DNA from: Planctomycetaceae bacterium
GTDB lineage: Bacteria; Planctomycetota; Planctomycetia; Pirellulales; Pirellulaceae
Reading direction: 5' to 3'
Length of the DNA stretch: 14,848 nucleotides
Assembly (NCBI GenBank): GCA_003501565.1
Contig: DNPC01000076.1
Span: forward strand, 1 to 14,848
In this document: positions 1-6,894 of the stretch, piece after piece
Layout: each line of letters begins with the position of its first letter
Numbering within the stretch: position 1 is the stretch's first letter
Program-made: the position numbers and the translations under genes
The notes under the pieces: model-generated
Databases searched by the model: none
Seen by the model: the letters and a program-made list of their open reading frames with translations, nothing else
What the model was told of the DNA's origin: nothing

Positions 1-1017
1 GGAGCCGTCCCGCTCAGAACCACCGACCAACCTAGTGCCGCCGATCGCGACGCATTGGTCGCGACCAACTTCGTCGTCAACAACGACGGCACGTTCTACC
101 CGGCGATCGAGGCCAGCTACACGGCTCCGCGGACATCGCTGGCAAAGGTCAACGACGGCAACTACTGGTACCTGCTGCACCCGCCCAACCGCTGGACCAG
201 CCAGGGCTCGCCGAACAAACAGGATTGGCTGTCCGTGGACTTCGGCACGCCCCGAACCATCCATACGGTCAAACTGTATGTGCTCGACGATACGATGCGC
301 AACGACAGCCCCATCGCGCCGCCTGAATCCATCAAACTGGAATCGTGGTCCGGCGGCGCATGGGAAGAAGTCAGCTTCCAGGCGTCCAGCGAAACAATCT
401 CCGGCCATCGCCCGCACACGCTGACCTTCCAAGCGATCAACACGCAGAAACTTCGAGCCACTCTCACACACAGCGCCGCCGGCCCTTCGGGCCTGACCGA
501 ACTCGAAGCGTGGGGCGACGTCAAACTGCCGCTGGAATCGTTGCCACACCCGTCTAGCAACCTGGCCTACAACGACGGCGGGAGTGAATTTCCCAAAGCA
601 ACCGCCAGCTACTACGACCGCTTCGGCGGAGTCCCCAAGTCCGCCATTGATGGTCGCACCAACTTCCTGGCAACTCCGACGAATCGCTGGACGAGCTACG
701 AGTCTCCGAACAAAGTCGACTGGTTAGAAATCGACTTCGGCAAGCCGGTGGAATTCCACAAAGTCGATCTCGCCATCTACGACGACCGAGGCGGCCTCCA
801 GCGCCCAATCAAGTACGACTTCGAGTTCTGGAACGGCGAAATGTGGCAACCGATTGAAAACGTCCAACGCCAACCGAAAGAACCCGTCGGCAGCCAATGG
901 AACTCAGCCACGTTTAAGTCGCAGAAGGCAACCAAACTTCGAATCCTCTTCACCAATCGAGATCGCGCCCGCAGCGGCGTGACCGAAGTCATGGTTTGGA
1001 GCGCGTCCTCAGACTAA
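1..1017 (+). CDS. C-terminal part of a protein with two tandem F5/8 type C (discoidin-like) domains; 5' end outside window
   Basis: The reading frame is open from base 1 to the TAA at 1015-1017 (338 residues visible), so the true start lies upstream; a TTG at 55 is not a convincing start because the frame continues before it. Two homologous beta-sandwich-like modules can be seen, roughly residues 20-155 and 180-337. They share the pattern NRWTS..SPNK.DWL.(V/I)DFG.P...H.V.L...DD, followed by a W.G..W region and a closing LR....(N/H)...SG(L/V)TE(L/V).(V/A)W segment. This is the layout of F5/8 type C / discoidin carbohydrate-binding domains. Such domains usually sit at the C-terminus of secreted glycoside hydrolases or sulfatase-associated proteins, so the missing N-terminus may be catalytic, but that is inference. 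Third codon positions are very rich in C, more than in the genes downstream. It converges on the pyruvyl-transferase-family gene. Confidence 0.8.
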   Translation, partial: GAVPLRTTDQPSAADRDALVATNFVVNNDGTFYPAIEASYTAPRTSLAKVNDGNYWYLLHPPNRWTSQGSPNKQDWLSVDFGTPRTIHTVKLYVLDDTMRNDSPIAPPESIKLESWSGGAWEEVSFQASSETISGHRPHTLTFQAINTQKLRATLTHSAAGPSGLTELEAWGDVKLPLESLPHPSSNLAYNDGGSEFPKATASYYDRFGGVPKSAIDGRTNFLATPTNRWTSYESPNKVDWLEIDFGKPVEFHKVDLAIYDDRGGLQRPIKYDFEFWNGEMWQPIENVQRQPKEPVGSQWNSATFKSQKATKLRILFTNRDRARSGVTEVMVWSASSD

Positions 1018-1102
1018 AACTAAATTAGCGCCCTCCCTGATGGCGTTGATGAACGCATTAAGCGTGGAAGGTCAGATTTTCGACTATCGCTGCAAAAATT
1101 TG

Positions 1103-2395
1103 TCAGGCGTCCAGTGCCTCGCTTAGCGTACGCATTGTTTCGGCCTGCTTTCTTTGCACCAACGCCTTTGCCTTTGCTGCTTTCTCTCGAGCTGCTTCGG
1201 GGGCCGTTGCTAATTTGAGAACGGCTGGCACGATGCGTTGTTGCTCTTCTTCTGAGTCATGATCGAACAGCCAGTCGCCCAATCCGATGTCTTCCCACAT
1301 GTAGCCTTTGCTGGTTTGCTCTCCAAACCTGCAGACAATTGCGGGAATTCCGTGCCCGATACACATGATGGGAGAGTGCATTTCGTTGCCAAACAATCCT
1401 GCGCTGCGGACATACACGCTGACCGCTTCTCCGGTTAGCCAATAGTTCGGTCGCCAGACCACACGATCTCGAATCTTCGCAGGCAGCTTGTCGTACAACA
1501 TCTCCTTTCCGACCGCCATCTGTGTCCGGTCTTCCGGGCAGATCAAAATCTTTAGGTCGGTTTCATCGACGACGCGCTCGATTGCAGTTCGTAAAGGGGC
1601 GTGGTCTTGCTCTTTCATCGCTTCGTTGCGAGCATGTTTGATGGGGTCAAAGGTTCGACCTTTCTTAATCGTCCAGTACGGCGTGTAACGCAATCGGGGG
1701 ATGCAACAAAGAAATTTCCCAGCTTCCAACTGGTTTGCCGCCAGAAACTCTCTTGCCTTTTGCGGGTCGCGCAGGTCACAGGCAAACGCACCGTCGGGAC
1801 CAAATTCCATGACGGGTGATTTTGCCCCCAACGACTTTGCCAACTTCAGCGACTTGCTGTCACGAAAGTACACGAATCGCGAGTCGGACAGCACTTGGAT
1901 CGAGCGATCCATCGCGTCCTGAGATCGAGCACTGGTGGCGGACGATTTTTTGCGGGGAAACGTGATGCCATAGATACCGTAGGGCTTGCCGGTTTCCTGC
2001 TTCCAGCGGATCAAGTCTCGCTCCGCTACGATGGATGCACCGCTACCGTGCAGCAGGAAGTCGCATTTTTCAAACGCGCGTCGCAACTCTGTGCTTCCTT
2101 GTTTGGCGATTGTTAATCCGGGAAACTCCTTCAGCAGCAACTGCTCAACGCCGTTGTCAACACTTGATGGCCACAACGTGATCCTCGCTTCGGGCAGATG
2201 TTTGCGAAGAATGCTGAGCACACCCGGCGTATGCGCAATATCGCCGATATTGACTGTCTGCCATGAAGACCGCAGCAGGATCCTGGGTGGAGACTTGGAC
2301 TCCGTAGTTTCCGCTAAGGCTGAATTCAACGTTGCTGCCAACGCAGCACCACTCGAGATATTGAGGAATTCTCTTCTACGCACCACACGGCTCAC
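1103..2395 (-). CDS. Tat-exported polysaccharide pyruvyl transferase family protein
   Basis: From a GTG at 2395 the product has 430 residues and begins MSRVVRRREFLNISSGAALA, a twin-arginine signal (RRxFL, then a small hydrophobic stretch and an A-L-A cleavage site near residue 28). The frame stays open up to an ATG at 2512, but that start would put 39 unrelated residues before the Tat motif and overlap the upstream gene, so I prefer 2395. The body resembles the polysaccharide pyruvyl transferase family (PF04230-like): an early NIGD motif, FLLHGSGASI, the YFRDSKSLKLAKSLG stretch, a GPDGAFA segment, and a C-terminal region with SPIMCIGHGIPAIVCRFGEQTSKGYM. Cytoplasmic members transfer pyruvyl groups from phosphoenolpyruvate to sugars. 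An exported member would have no obvious donor, so the real reaction is uncertain. It is the last gene of the leftward series, 40 bp after the EthD-like gene. Confidence 0.72.
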   Translation of the reverse strand: MSRVVRRREFLNISSGAALAATLNSALAETTESKSPPRILLRSSWQTVNIGDIAHTPGVLSILRKHLPEARITLWPSSVDNGVEQLLLKEFPGLTIAKQGSTELRRAFEKCDFLLHGSGASIVAERDLIRWKQETGKPYGIYGITFPRKKSSATSARSQDAMDRSIQVLSDSRFVYFRDSKSLKLAKSLGAKSPVMEFGPDGAFACDLRDPQKAREFLAANQLEAGKFLCCIPRLRYTPYWTIKKGRTFDPIKHARNEAMKEQDHAPLRTAIERVVDETDLKILICPEDRTQMAVGKEMLYDKLPAKIRDRVVWRPNYWLTGEAVSVYVRSAGLFGNEMHSPIMCIGHGIPAIVCRFGEQTSKGYMWEDIGLGDWLFDHDSEEEQQRIVPAVLKLATAPEAAREKAAKAKALVQRKQAETMRTLSEALDA

Positions 2396-2435
2396 TCTTG
2401 TTGGACACTTATGAATCGAAACTGCGCACGCCCGC

Positions 2436-2809
2436 TTACTCAATGACAACGTTCTCGTTGGATACGAGAATCGTTGAGCGGGTCCAGTCGATGAAATTCT
2501 TTTCGTCTTCAAAGAAAATCTTCACGTAATCTTTGGCTTTCTCCGTGGACCAGTCTCGGAGGAGTGCCTCTTCGCTCTCGACCCAAAGTTCTGCGATTCC
2601 GTCGAAGGGTTCAACCAGTCCCGTGCGAGGGCCAACCACAAGGTCTCGACCGGATGATTCGACAGGTAAGACCTGCACGTAGCGTTTAACGCCAGGTGTT
2701 TGAAAGGCATCAGCTGGCGCAGCCTGAGGATGTTTCTCCCCCAGTAAGCCTGGAAGTCGTCGCGGCTTAACTGGGGTTGCCGTCGCATGAGATAACTGAT
2801 TCTGATCAT
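2436..2809 (-). pseudogene. EthD-family (dimeric alpha-beta barrel) protein interrupted by a one-base frameshift
   Basis: An ATG at 2809 with a clear ribosome site starts MIRISYLMRRQPQLSRDDFQ followed by AYWG, the typical beginning of EthD-like ferredoxin-fold proteins. In that frame the sequence then becomes meaningless and ends at 2522. The family-like continuation (GEKHPQAAPADAFQTPGVKRYVQ, then PFDGIAELW and a C-terminal DEKNFIDWTRS..LVSNENVVIE) is in another frame, running to the TAA at 2436. The switch falls at a run of five G (plus-strand C5, 2738-2742); six would restore one frame of 124 residues. EthD-like proteins are small dimeric barrels, often accessory to degradation pathways, with a substrate that cannot be deduced here. 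Either this is a real recent frameshift or a homopolymer sequencing or assembly error. It lies between the hydrolase and the pyruvyl-transferase-family gene in the same direction. Confidence 0.75.
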
Positions 2810-2813
2810 TGCG

Positions 2814-2818
2814 TCCTC
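2814..2818 (-). promoter_or_regulatory. Shine-Dalgarno site for the EthD-like gene
   Basis: On the minus strand GAGGA sits 4 nt before the ATG at 2809. It decides the start in favour of the short EthD-type N-terminus rather than the longer open frame that begins at 2873, and supports the view that two frames are pieces of one gene. Confidence 0.6.
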
Positions 2819-2869
2819 GAAAGTCGAAAGAAAGGTCAGCGGTACTAGAAGGATACCGCTGCAAGAACC

Positions 2870-2914
2870 ACACGACTACTTGCTCAACACACGACTCCTG
2901 CTCAACACACGGCT
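2870..2914 (-). repeat. 18/19-bp tandem repeat, about 2.5 copies, across the 3' end of the hydrolase gene
   Basis: Read on the minus strand, the units are AGCCGTGTGTTGAGCAGG, then AGTCGTGTGTTGAGCAAG, then a partial AGTCGTGTGG after one extra base. The first two encode the repeated tail SRVLSR-SRVLSK; the extra base creates the TAG stop at the third copy. It looks like a local tandem duplication that extended the C-terminus of the hydrolase. Confidence 0.7.
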
Positions 2915-3820
2915 GACGAAGTCCACCTGCATTCTGCGGAGCTTGGGCTCCCGAAATTCAGGCCCGCCATGTTTGGCTCCCTCGATGATGTGCAACTTGC
3001 AATCCACGTTCATTTTGCCGAGCGCTGCGTGAAGTGCCTTGCTTTGATTCAGCGGTACGGTTGGGTCATCACTTCCGTGGATGATAAAGAACGGTGGGTC
3101 GTCTTTGTCGATGTAGGTGATGGGATTCACCTGCCGGATGCCATCCTTGTTCTCAAGCACTGTACCACCGCCCAGAAGTTTGGATTCGGGAGACCCGTCG
3201 CGATTGTGTTTCTCATAGCCCTTGGCCGTTACGAATAGTTCAAAATCCGTGGGACCATACAAGTCGACCACCGCTTGCACTTGACTGGACTGTTTGGGCC
3301 AGCCCCCGCTTCCTTCCAGTTCTTCGACTCCTCCTGAAGTTCCGACAAGCGCGGCCAGATGACCGCCTGCAGAAGCCCCTCCGACGGCAATGCGGTCCGG
3401 GGCGATCCGATACTTGTCAGCATGAGCACGCAGGTAACGAATCGCGCACTTACAGTCTTCAATCTGTGCTGGAAAGGGAGCTTCACCAGTCAATCGATAC
3501 TCAATCGTGACGCTCACGAATCCGCGCCGGACGAATGGCACCATCGAATAGATACCGCTCTCCTTCCTGCCGCCCTGCCAGCCACCGCCATGAATCCAGA
3601 CAAACACGGGCGCCGGTTCTTGCGAATGTTCCTTCGGCGACAACACGTGCATCGTCAAGTCGCGACCACCGCCTTTGCCGAAGACAACATCTTCTTCGAT
3701 GGACACGTCCTTCGGAATCTTTGGCATATTCTCTTTGGCTTGGTTCCGATTCTCTTGACCTGTCGCGAGACTCGATAGGCCGGGCAGTACCAAGATGGCG
3801 AGTACAGTAAGTCGTTTCAT
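2876..3820 (-). CDS. Secreted alpha/beta hydrolase (esterase/lipase, BD-FAE / fold-3 type)
   Basis: The 314-residue product begins with a signal peptide (MKRLTVLAILVLPGLSSLATG, cleavage near residue 20-22), so it probably acts in the periplasm. It carries the oxyanion-hole motif HGGGW (77-81), the nucleophile elbow GGASAGG with Ser150, a probable acid Asp252 in HGSDDPTVP, and a probable His284 in GAKHGG. That is a complete triad of the carboxylesterase-like alpha/beta hydrolases. In planctomycetes this type is often annotated as xylanase or acetylesterase, but the substrate is not readable from sequence. The start is supported by GGAG (3827-3830, minus strand) 6 nt before the ATG. It begins 37 bp after the stop of the response regulator, and its 3' end is shaped by a tandem duplication. 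It precedes the EthD-like gene by 66 bp. Confidence 0.85.
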   Translation of the reverse strand: MKRLTVLAILVLPGLSSLATGQENRNQAKENMPKIPKDVSIEEDVVFGKGGGRDLTMHVLSPKEHSQEPAPVFVWIHGGGWQGGRKESGIYSMVPFVRRGFVSVTIEYRLTGEAPFPAQIEDCKCAIRYLRAHADKYRIAPDRIAVGGASAGGHLAALVGTSGGVEELEGSGGWPKQSSQVQAVVDLYGPTDFELFVTAKGYEKHNRDGSPESKLLGGGTVLENKDGIRQVNPITYIDKDDPPFFIIHGSDDPTVPLNQSKALHAALGKMNVDCKLHIIEGAKHGGPEFREPKLRRMQVDFVSRVLSRSRVLSK

Positions 3821-3857
3821 GGAAAGCTCCGATGGTGTCCAGTAAGAGTGTGAAGGA

Positions 3858-5216
3858 TCAGTGCAAACCGTACCGGTTCATTTTGTAGTGAAGGGTACGG
3901 ACGCTTACGCCGAGTGTTTGTGCGGTTCGTTCTCGATGACAATCACTCGCAGCAAGTGCAACTTGTATCGCATTCTTCTCGGCGTGTTCTACGGCATCGG
4001 CCAGCGTCACAATGACGTTGGTCTCACCATTCGGCTTGCGGGCCAATTCGGCTGGCAACTCAGCAGCTGATATCCGATCGCCTCCCGTCGTGACCACCAA
4101 GCGTTCAATGACATTTCGGAGCTGGCGGATGTTGCCGGGCCAGCTTGCAGAGATCAAAACATCCATCGCTTCTGCATCGATTGCTTTTTTGGGACGACAA
4201 TGACGTGTGCAAAAATGGCTGAGAAAGTGGTTCGCAAGCAGCGGAATATCATCACGTCGCCGTCGCAGGGGTGGGACTTCGATCGGTACGATGTTTAGCC
4301 GATAAAATAGGTCTTCACGGAATGTGCCGTCGTTGACAAGCTGCTGAACATCGCGATTGGTCGCCGAAACGATGCGAGCGTCGGATTCCAGTGGCTCCTC
4401 GCCGCCAACACGCGCGAACTGACCAGTTTCCAGAACTCGCAGCAAATCGACCTGACTCTTGGCCGGAATCTCCGTGATCTCATCAAGGAATAGCGTGCCC
4501 GCTGCTGCTACCTCAAAGCATCCGGGCTTTTGCCGAGACGCTCCCGTGAACGATCCTTCCTCGTGACCGAAGAGTTCGCTTTCCAGCAGCGATTCAGGAA
4601 GAGCGCCGAGATTGACGGCGACAAACGGATTCGCGGATCGGTCACTCAAGTCGTGAATGGCGCGGGCAATCAGTTCCTTGCCGGTTCCGCTCTCGCCCTG
4701 AATGAGAACCGTTGCATCTGTGTCGGCAACCTGTCGAACCTGCGTGAGCACTTCCTTGAGTGCTCGGCAGTTGCCAACGATTCCGGAGACTTCACCGACT
4801 TCGGCAAGCTTGTCACGGAGCTGCCGATTTTCTGTTTGAAGTTGATGATGTTCTCGTGCTTTGGCGACCTGCTGCCGAATCAGATTGAGGTCAACGGGCT
4901 TGGTGATGAAGTCGAACGCTCCGCGACGCATGGCATCGACCGCTGTTTCGACGGTACCGTGCGCGGTAATGACAATGGCCGTTGTACCGGGCCGTCGTTG
5001 CTGCACGAGCGACACCAGCTCCAATCCATCGCGATCACCGGGCAGCCTGACGTCGGCGATCACAAGCTGAAAATTGCCTGCGTCGAACTTGTCAATTGCC
5101 TCATTGACCGTCCCTGCGGTCGCGATGTCATCGGCCAGTTCTTCCAGCCCCTTTGATAGTCCAGAGCGAATGTTTGGCTCGTCGTCGACAATCAGAATGT
5201 GAAACGCTTCGTCCAT
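3858..5216 (-). CDS. Sigma-54-dependent response regulator, NtrC/AtoC type
   Basis: The 452-residue protein has all three domains. The receiver domain (about 1-120) has acidic Asp11/Asp12, phospho-acceptor Asp55 in LVIADVRLPG, switch Thr84 and Lys106. The AAA+ sigma-54 activator domain (about 145-375) has Walker A GESGTGKE (174-181), Walker B TLFLDEI (241-247) and the sigma-54 contact loop, written here as GSFTGA (221-226) instead of the usual GAFTGA. A Fis-type helix-turn-helix (about 405-450) ends RTAQTLGVSVRTLHYKMNRYGL. It should bind upstream enhancer sites and, once phosphorylated, remodel sigma-54 RNA polymerase. Its partner is the kinase that ends 24 bp upstream. Sigma-54-like promoters and a palindrome in the 6597-6930 region are the obvious candidate targets. 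Confidence 0.95.
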   Translation of the reverse strand: MDEAFHILIVDDEPNIRSGLSKGLEELADDIATAGTVNEAIDKFDAGNFQLVIADVRLPGDRDGLELVSLVQQRRPGTTAIVITAHGTVETAVDAMRRGAFDFITKPVDLNLIRQQVAKAREHHQLQTENRQLRDKLAEVGEVSGIVGNCRALKEVLTQVRQVADTDATVLIQGESGTGKELIARAIHDLSDRSANPFVAVNLGALPESLLESELFGHEEGSFTGASRQKPGCFEVAAAGTLFLDEITEIPAKSQVDLLRVLETGQFARVGGEEPLESDARIVSATNRDVQQLVNDGTFREDLFYRLNIVPIEVPPLRRRRDDIPLLANHFLSHFCTRHCRPKKAIDAEAMDVLISASWPGNIRQLRNVIERLVVTTGGDRISAAELPAELARKPNGETNVIVTLADAVEHAEKNAIQVALAASDCHRERTAQTLGVSVRTLHYKMNRYGLH

Positions 5217-5240
5217 TTAATGTCGCTCGTCTGCTGTTCT

Positions 5241-6596
5241 CTAATTCGGTAATGATGTCGGCAAGATTAACTGGAAGACGGCTCCAGACTCTGAGGGTTG
5301 GATGTCGAGCGTGCCGTTGTGTTGTCTGATTATCTTGTCGCATAGGGCCAGGCCCAGGCCGGTGCCTTCGCTCTTGGTTGTGAAATACGGATCAAATATC
5401 TTCTCGCGTAGTTGATCAGACACGCCAGGACCGGTATCGCTGATCCTAACCGACACATGAGCGAGCTCAGCGGTCGCCTCGATGCGGACGCGACCGCCGC
5501 CTGGCATGGCTTCAAGTGCGTTGACAAAGATGTTGAGCAGAACCTGTTCAAGCCGAACCTGGTCGACTGGCAGGTCACACGGAAGATTCGTCGAGAACTG
5601 GACGTTGACGTCAACGGACTGCGACGCCGCTTGAGGAAGGATCAGGTCAATCTGCCGTTGAATGAGCTCTCCAATGTTGACGGGGTGAAGATTCAGTCGG
5701 CCGAGGGATGCAAAATCGCGAAAACCCTCAAGGACGCCTCCGACACGAGCCATTTCAGTTTTGATGATTCGCAACAAGCCCTGAACTTCACCACATGAGT
5801 TGTCTCGTTCGAGTTGCTCCTCCAACAACTGCACGTGTAGCGAAAGGGCCGCCAGTGGGTTCTTGATTTCGTGATGCAATCCAGCGGCAAGTGAGCCAAG
5901 CCCCATATATCGCTCCATGCGGAGCATTCGATCTTCGGTCAGGACGCGCGCGGTCACATCACGGATCTGAAGGACAAACCCGATCTCCGCGCCGTCGACG
6001 TCGTTCAGCGTTTGACAGAACGTCCGCAGCACGGTCTTGTGGTCGTCGGACTTCATGGTGAAGTCGCGTGTCATTCCCGATGATCGCTCAATCGTCCATT
6101 GGTTCCGAAACTCATCGAGTGGAACATGGACAGAAACTTCACGGAGAGACCGACCGACGCAGTCGCCAGCAGGACGCAACATCTCAAGTCCGCGCCGATT
6201 GATGCTGGTAACGATTCCGTTCAAATCTGTCGTGATCACTCCCTGTTCCATACTGCTGAGTATGTCTCCAGCATGCGCTTTGATGTCTCTGAGCGACTGC
6301 TGAGATGTCCGATAAGCACGCGCAAGAAAAGCAATGGCAATTCCCGTCAAGACAACATGAATCACGACCAATATGGTCAGTCGAAACTGCCAGCGTAGTT
6401 CATCAGCCAGAAACTCGACCGGCGCAGTATCCTCCCCCGGCAGCGTTCTGATGAGTTCTTCAATAATGACCTGTTCTCGAGCAAAGTCATACAGTTCCCA
6501 AAGAGTGATCGCTAGCGCGGTAACGCACAGCAGCAACAGCCCGAGAACTACTGCGCGATAGCTTCTCCAACTCTCCTGAGTCTCCACTCGAAACAT
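5241..6596 (-). CDS. Membrane sensor histidine kinase, NtrB-like, with PAS domain
   Basis: The protein has 451 residues. Two membrane segments (about 14-34 and 73-93) enclose a short loop of roughly 38 residues, probably periplasmic. A PAS-like region follows (about 107-218, with DILSSMEQGVITTDLNGIV). The HisKA domain has phospho-acceptor His242 in HHEIKNPLAAL. The ATPase domain has the N box around N355/N359, G1 DTGPG (387-391), F box FDPYFTTK (401-408) and G2 GTGLGL (411-416). It should autophosphorylate and pass phosphate to the response regulator encoded 24 bp downstream. The small external loop suggests it senses a membrane or cytoplasmic signal, or a partner such as the divergently encoded SulP transporter; that is inference. 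A sigma-54-like promoter lies about 50 bp upstream. Confidence 0.93.
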   Translation of the reverse strand: MFRVETQESWRSYRAVVLGLLLLCVTALAITLWELYDFAREQVIIEELIRTLPGEDTAPVEFLADELRWQFRLTILVVIHVVLTGIAIAFLARAYRTSQQSLRDIKAHAGDILSSMEQGVITTDLNGIVTSINRRGLEMLRPAGDCVGRSLREVSVHVPLDEFRNQWTIERSSGMTRDFTMKSDDHKTVLRTFCQTLNDVDGAEIGFVLQIRDVTARVLTEDRMLRMERYMGLGSLAAGLHHEIKNPLAALSLHVQLLEEQLERDNSCGEVQGLLRIIKTEMARVGGVLEGFRDFASLGRLNLHPVNIGELIQRQIDLILPQAASQSVDVNVQFSTNLPCDLPVDQVRLEQVLLNIFVNALEAMPGGGRVRIEATAELAHVSVRISDTGPGVSDQLREKIFDPYFTTKSEGTGLGLALCDKIIRQHNGTLDIQPSESGAVFQLILPTSLPN

Positions 6597-6643
6597 GACG
6601 GGCTCTTAGGTCCTGTTTTTACGGTTGCTGATTTACGGTATCG

Positions 6644-6651
6644 CTCTGCAA
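6644..6651 (+). promoter_or_regulatory. CTCTGCAA half-site overlapping the -12 element of the kinase promoter
   Basis: This octamer is identical to the half-site of the palindrome at 6725-6741. Its position over the -12 region of the leftward promoter would suit a repressor or autoregulatory contact. The match is exact, but the role is inferred. Confidence 0.35.
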
Positions 6652-6662
6652 ATTGCCTGCCG
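6647..6662 (-). promoter_or_regulatory. Sigma-54-like (-24/-12) promoter facing the kinase-regulator operon
   Basis: On the minus strand the sequence is CGGCAGGCAATTTGCA, against the consensus TGGCAC-N5-TTGCA. The essential GG and GC pairs have the exact 12-base offset and TTGCA is perfect; mismatches are the first T and the last C of the -24 box. The expected start point would lie roughly 35-40 bp before the kinase ATG at 6596. Confidence 0.5.
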
Positions 6663-6715
6663 ACACGCAAATGGACGATTATTGAGCACATACGAGCGCC
6701 GACAACCCATCGTCC

Positions 6716-6750
6716 TGCAGTGTCTTGCAGAGACTCTGCAATTCTTTGCA
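6716..6750. promoter_or_regulatory. Candidate enhancer (upstream activating sequence): 17-bp palindrome in a phased TGCA cluster
   Basis: TTGCAGAG-A-CTCTGCAA (6725-6741) is a perfect inverted repeat with a one-base centre. It shares its right arm with a second, TGCAA-TTCT-TTGCA (6737-6750), and is preceded by CTGCA...TGCAG. TGCA occurs at 6716, 6726, 6737 and 6747, spacings of 10, 11 and 10 bases, which puts all copies on one DNA face. The palindrome centre is about 118 bp from the rightward -12 element and 85 bp from the leftward one, a normal distance for NtrC-type enhancers. The encoded NtrC-type regulator is the natural binder; this is inferred. Confidence 0.55.
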
Positions 6751-6828
6751 TGTCCACCCGGGCCGGCTCTTCTACCTTCTTGTCCTGAAGTGGAAATTCC
6801 CGTGCAAAGTCGAGTGTGATTCCGGGGG

Positions 6829-6894
6829 ACGAAGTTCGGCACAAACGTTGCGTCGGGGCTGGCATCTCCGAACTGCACAGGGGCCGAACTTCGT
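6829..6894. repeat. 12-bp perfect inverted repeat bracketing the SulP promoter
   Basis: ACGAAGTTCGGC (6829-6840) is exactly reverse-complementary to GCCGAACTTCGT (6883-6894), with 42 bases between. The left arm runs into the -24 box and the right arm lies in the expected leader. A further copy of the core CCGAACT is at 6868-6874, so the core occurs three times near the promoter. It may be an operator with two bound sites looped across the promoter. Confidence 0.55.
6837..6852 (+). promoter_or_regulatory. Sigma-54-like (-24/-12) promoter facing the SulP gene
   Basis: The sequence CGGCACAAACGTTGCG fits TGGCAC-N5-TTGC(A/T) at every fixed position except the first base of the -24 box and the last base. 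The GG and GC pairs have the correct 12-base offset. It predicts a start point near 6863 and a leader of roughly 70 bases before the ATG at 6931. An NtrC-type regulator is encoded just across the control region. Confidence 0.6.

Noticed and set aside
1043..1056. Hairpin GCGTT-GATG-AACGC between the convergent genes at 1018-1102
   Set aside because: The stem is only 5 bp with no T-run on either strand; too weak to call a terminator.
2396..2512. Longer N-terminus for the pyruvyl-transferase-family protein (ATG at 2512)
   Set aside because: It would bury the Tat signal behind 39 unrelated residues and overlap the end of the EthD-like gene.
2810..2873. Longer N-terminus for the EthD-like protein (start at 2873)
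   Set aside because: This frame gives no EthD-type beginning; the other frame has a ribosome site and the correct N-terminal motif, so the join is a frameshift.
3866..3878. Palindrome AACCG-TAC-CGGTT near the hydrolase start
   Set aside because: It lies in the last codons of the response regulator and is short; no promoter-like boxes with correct spacing accompany it.
4530..5156. Plus-strand open frame of 208 codons inside the response regulator
   Set aside because: It is antisense to a complete NtrC-type gene with all motifs present, and its translation has no family features.
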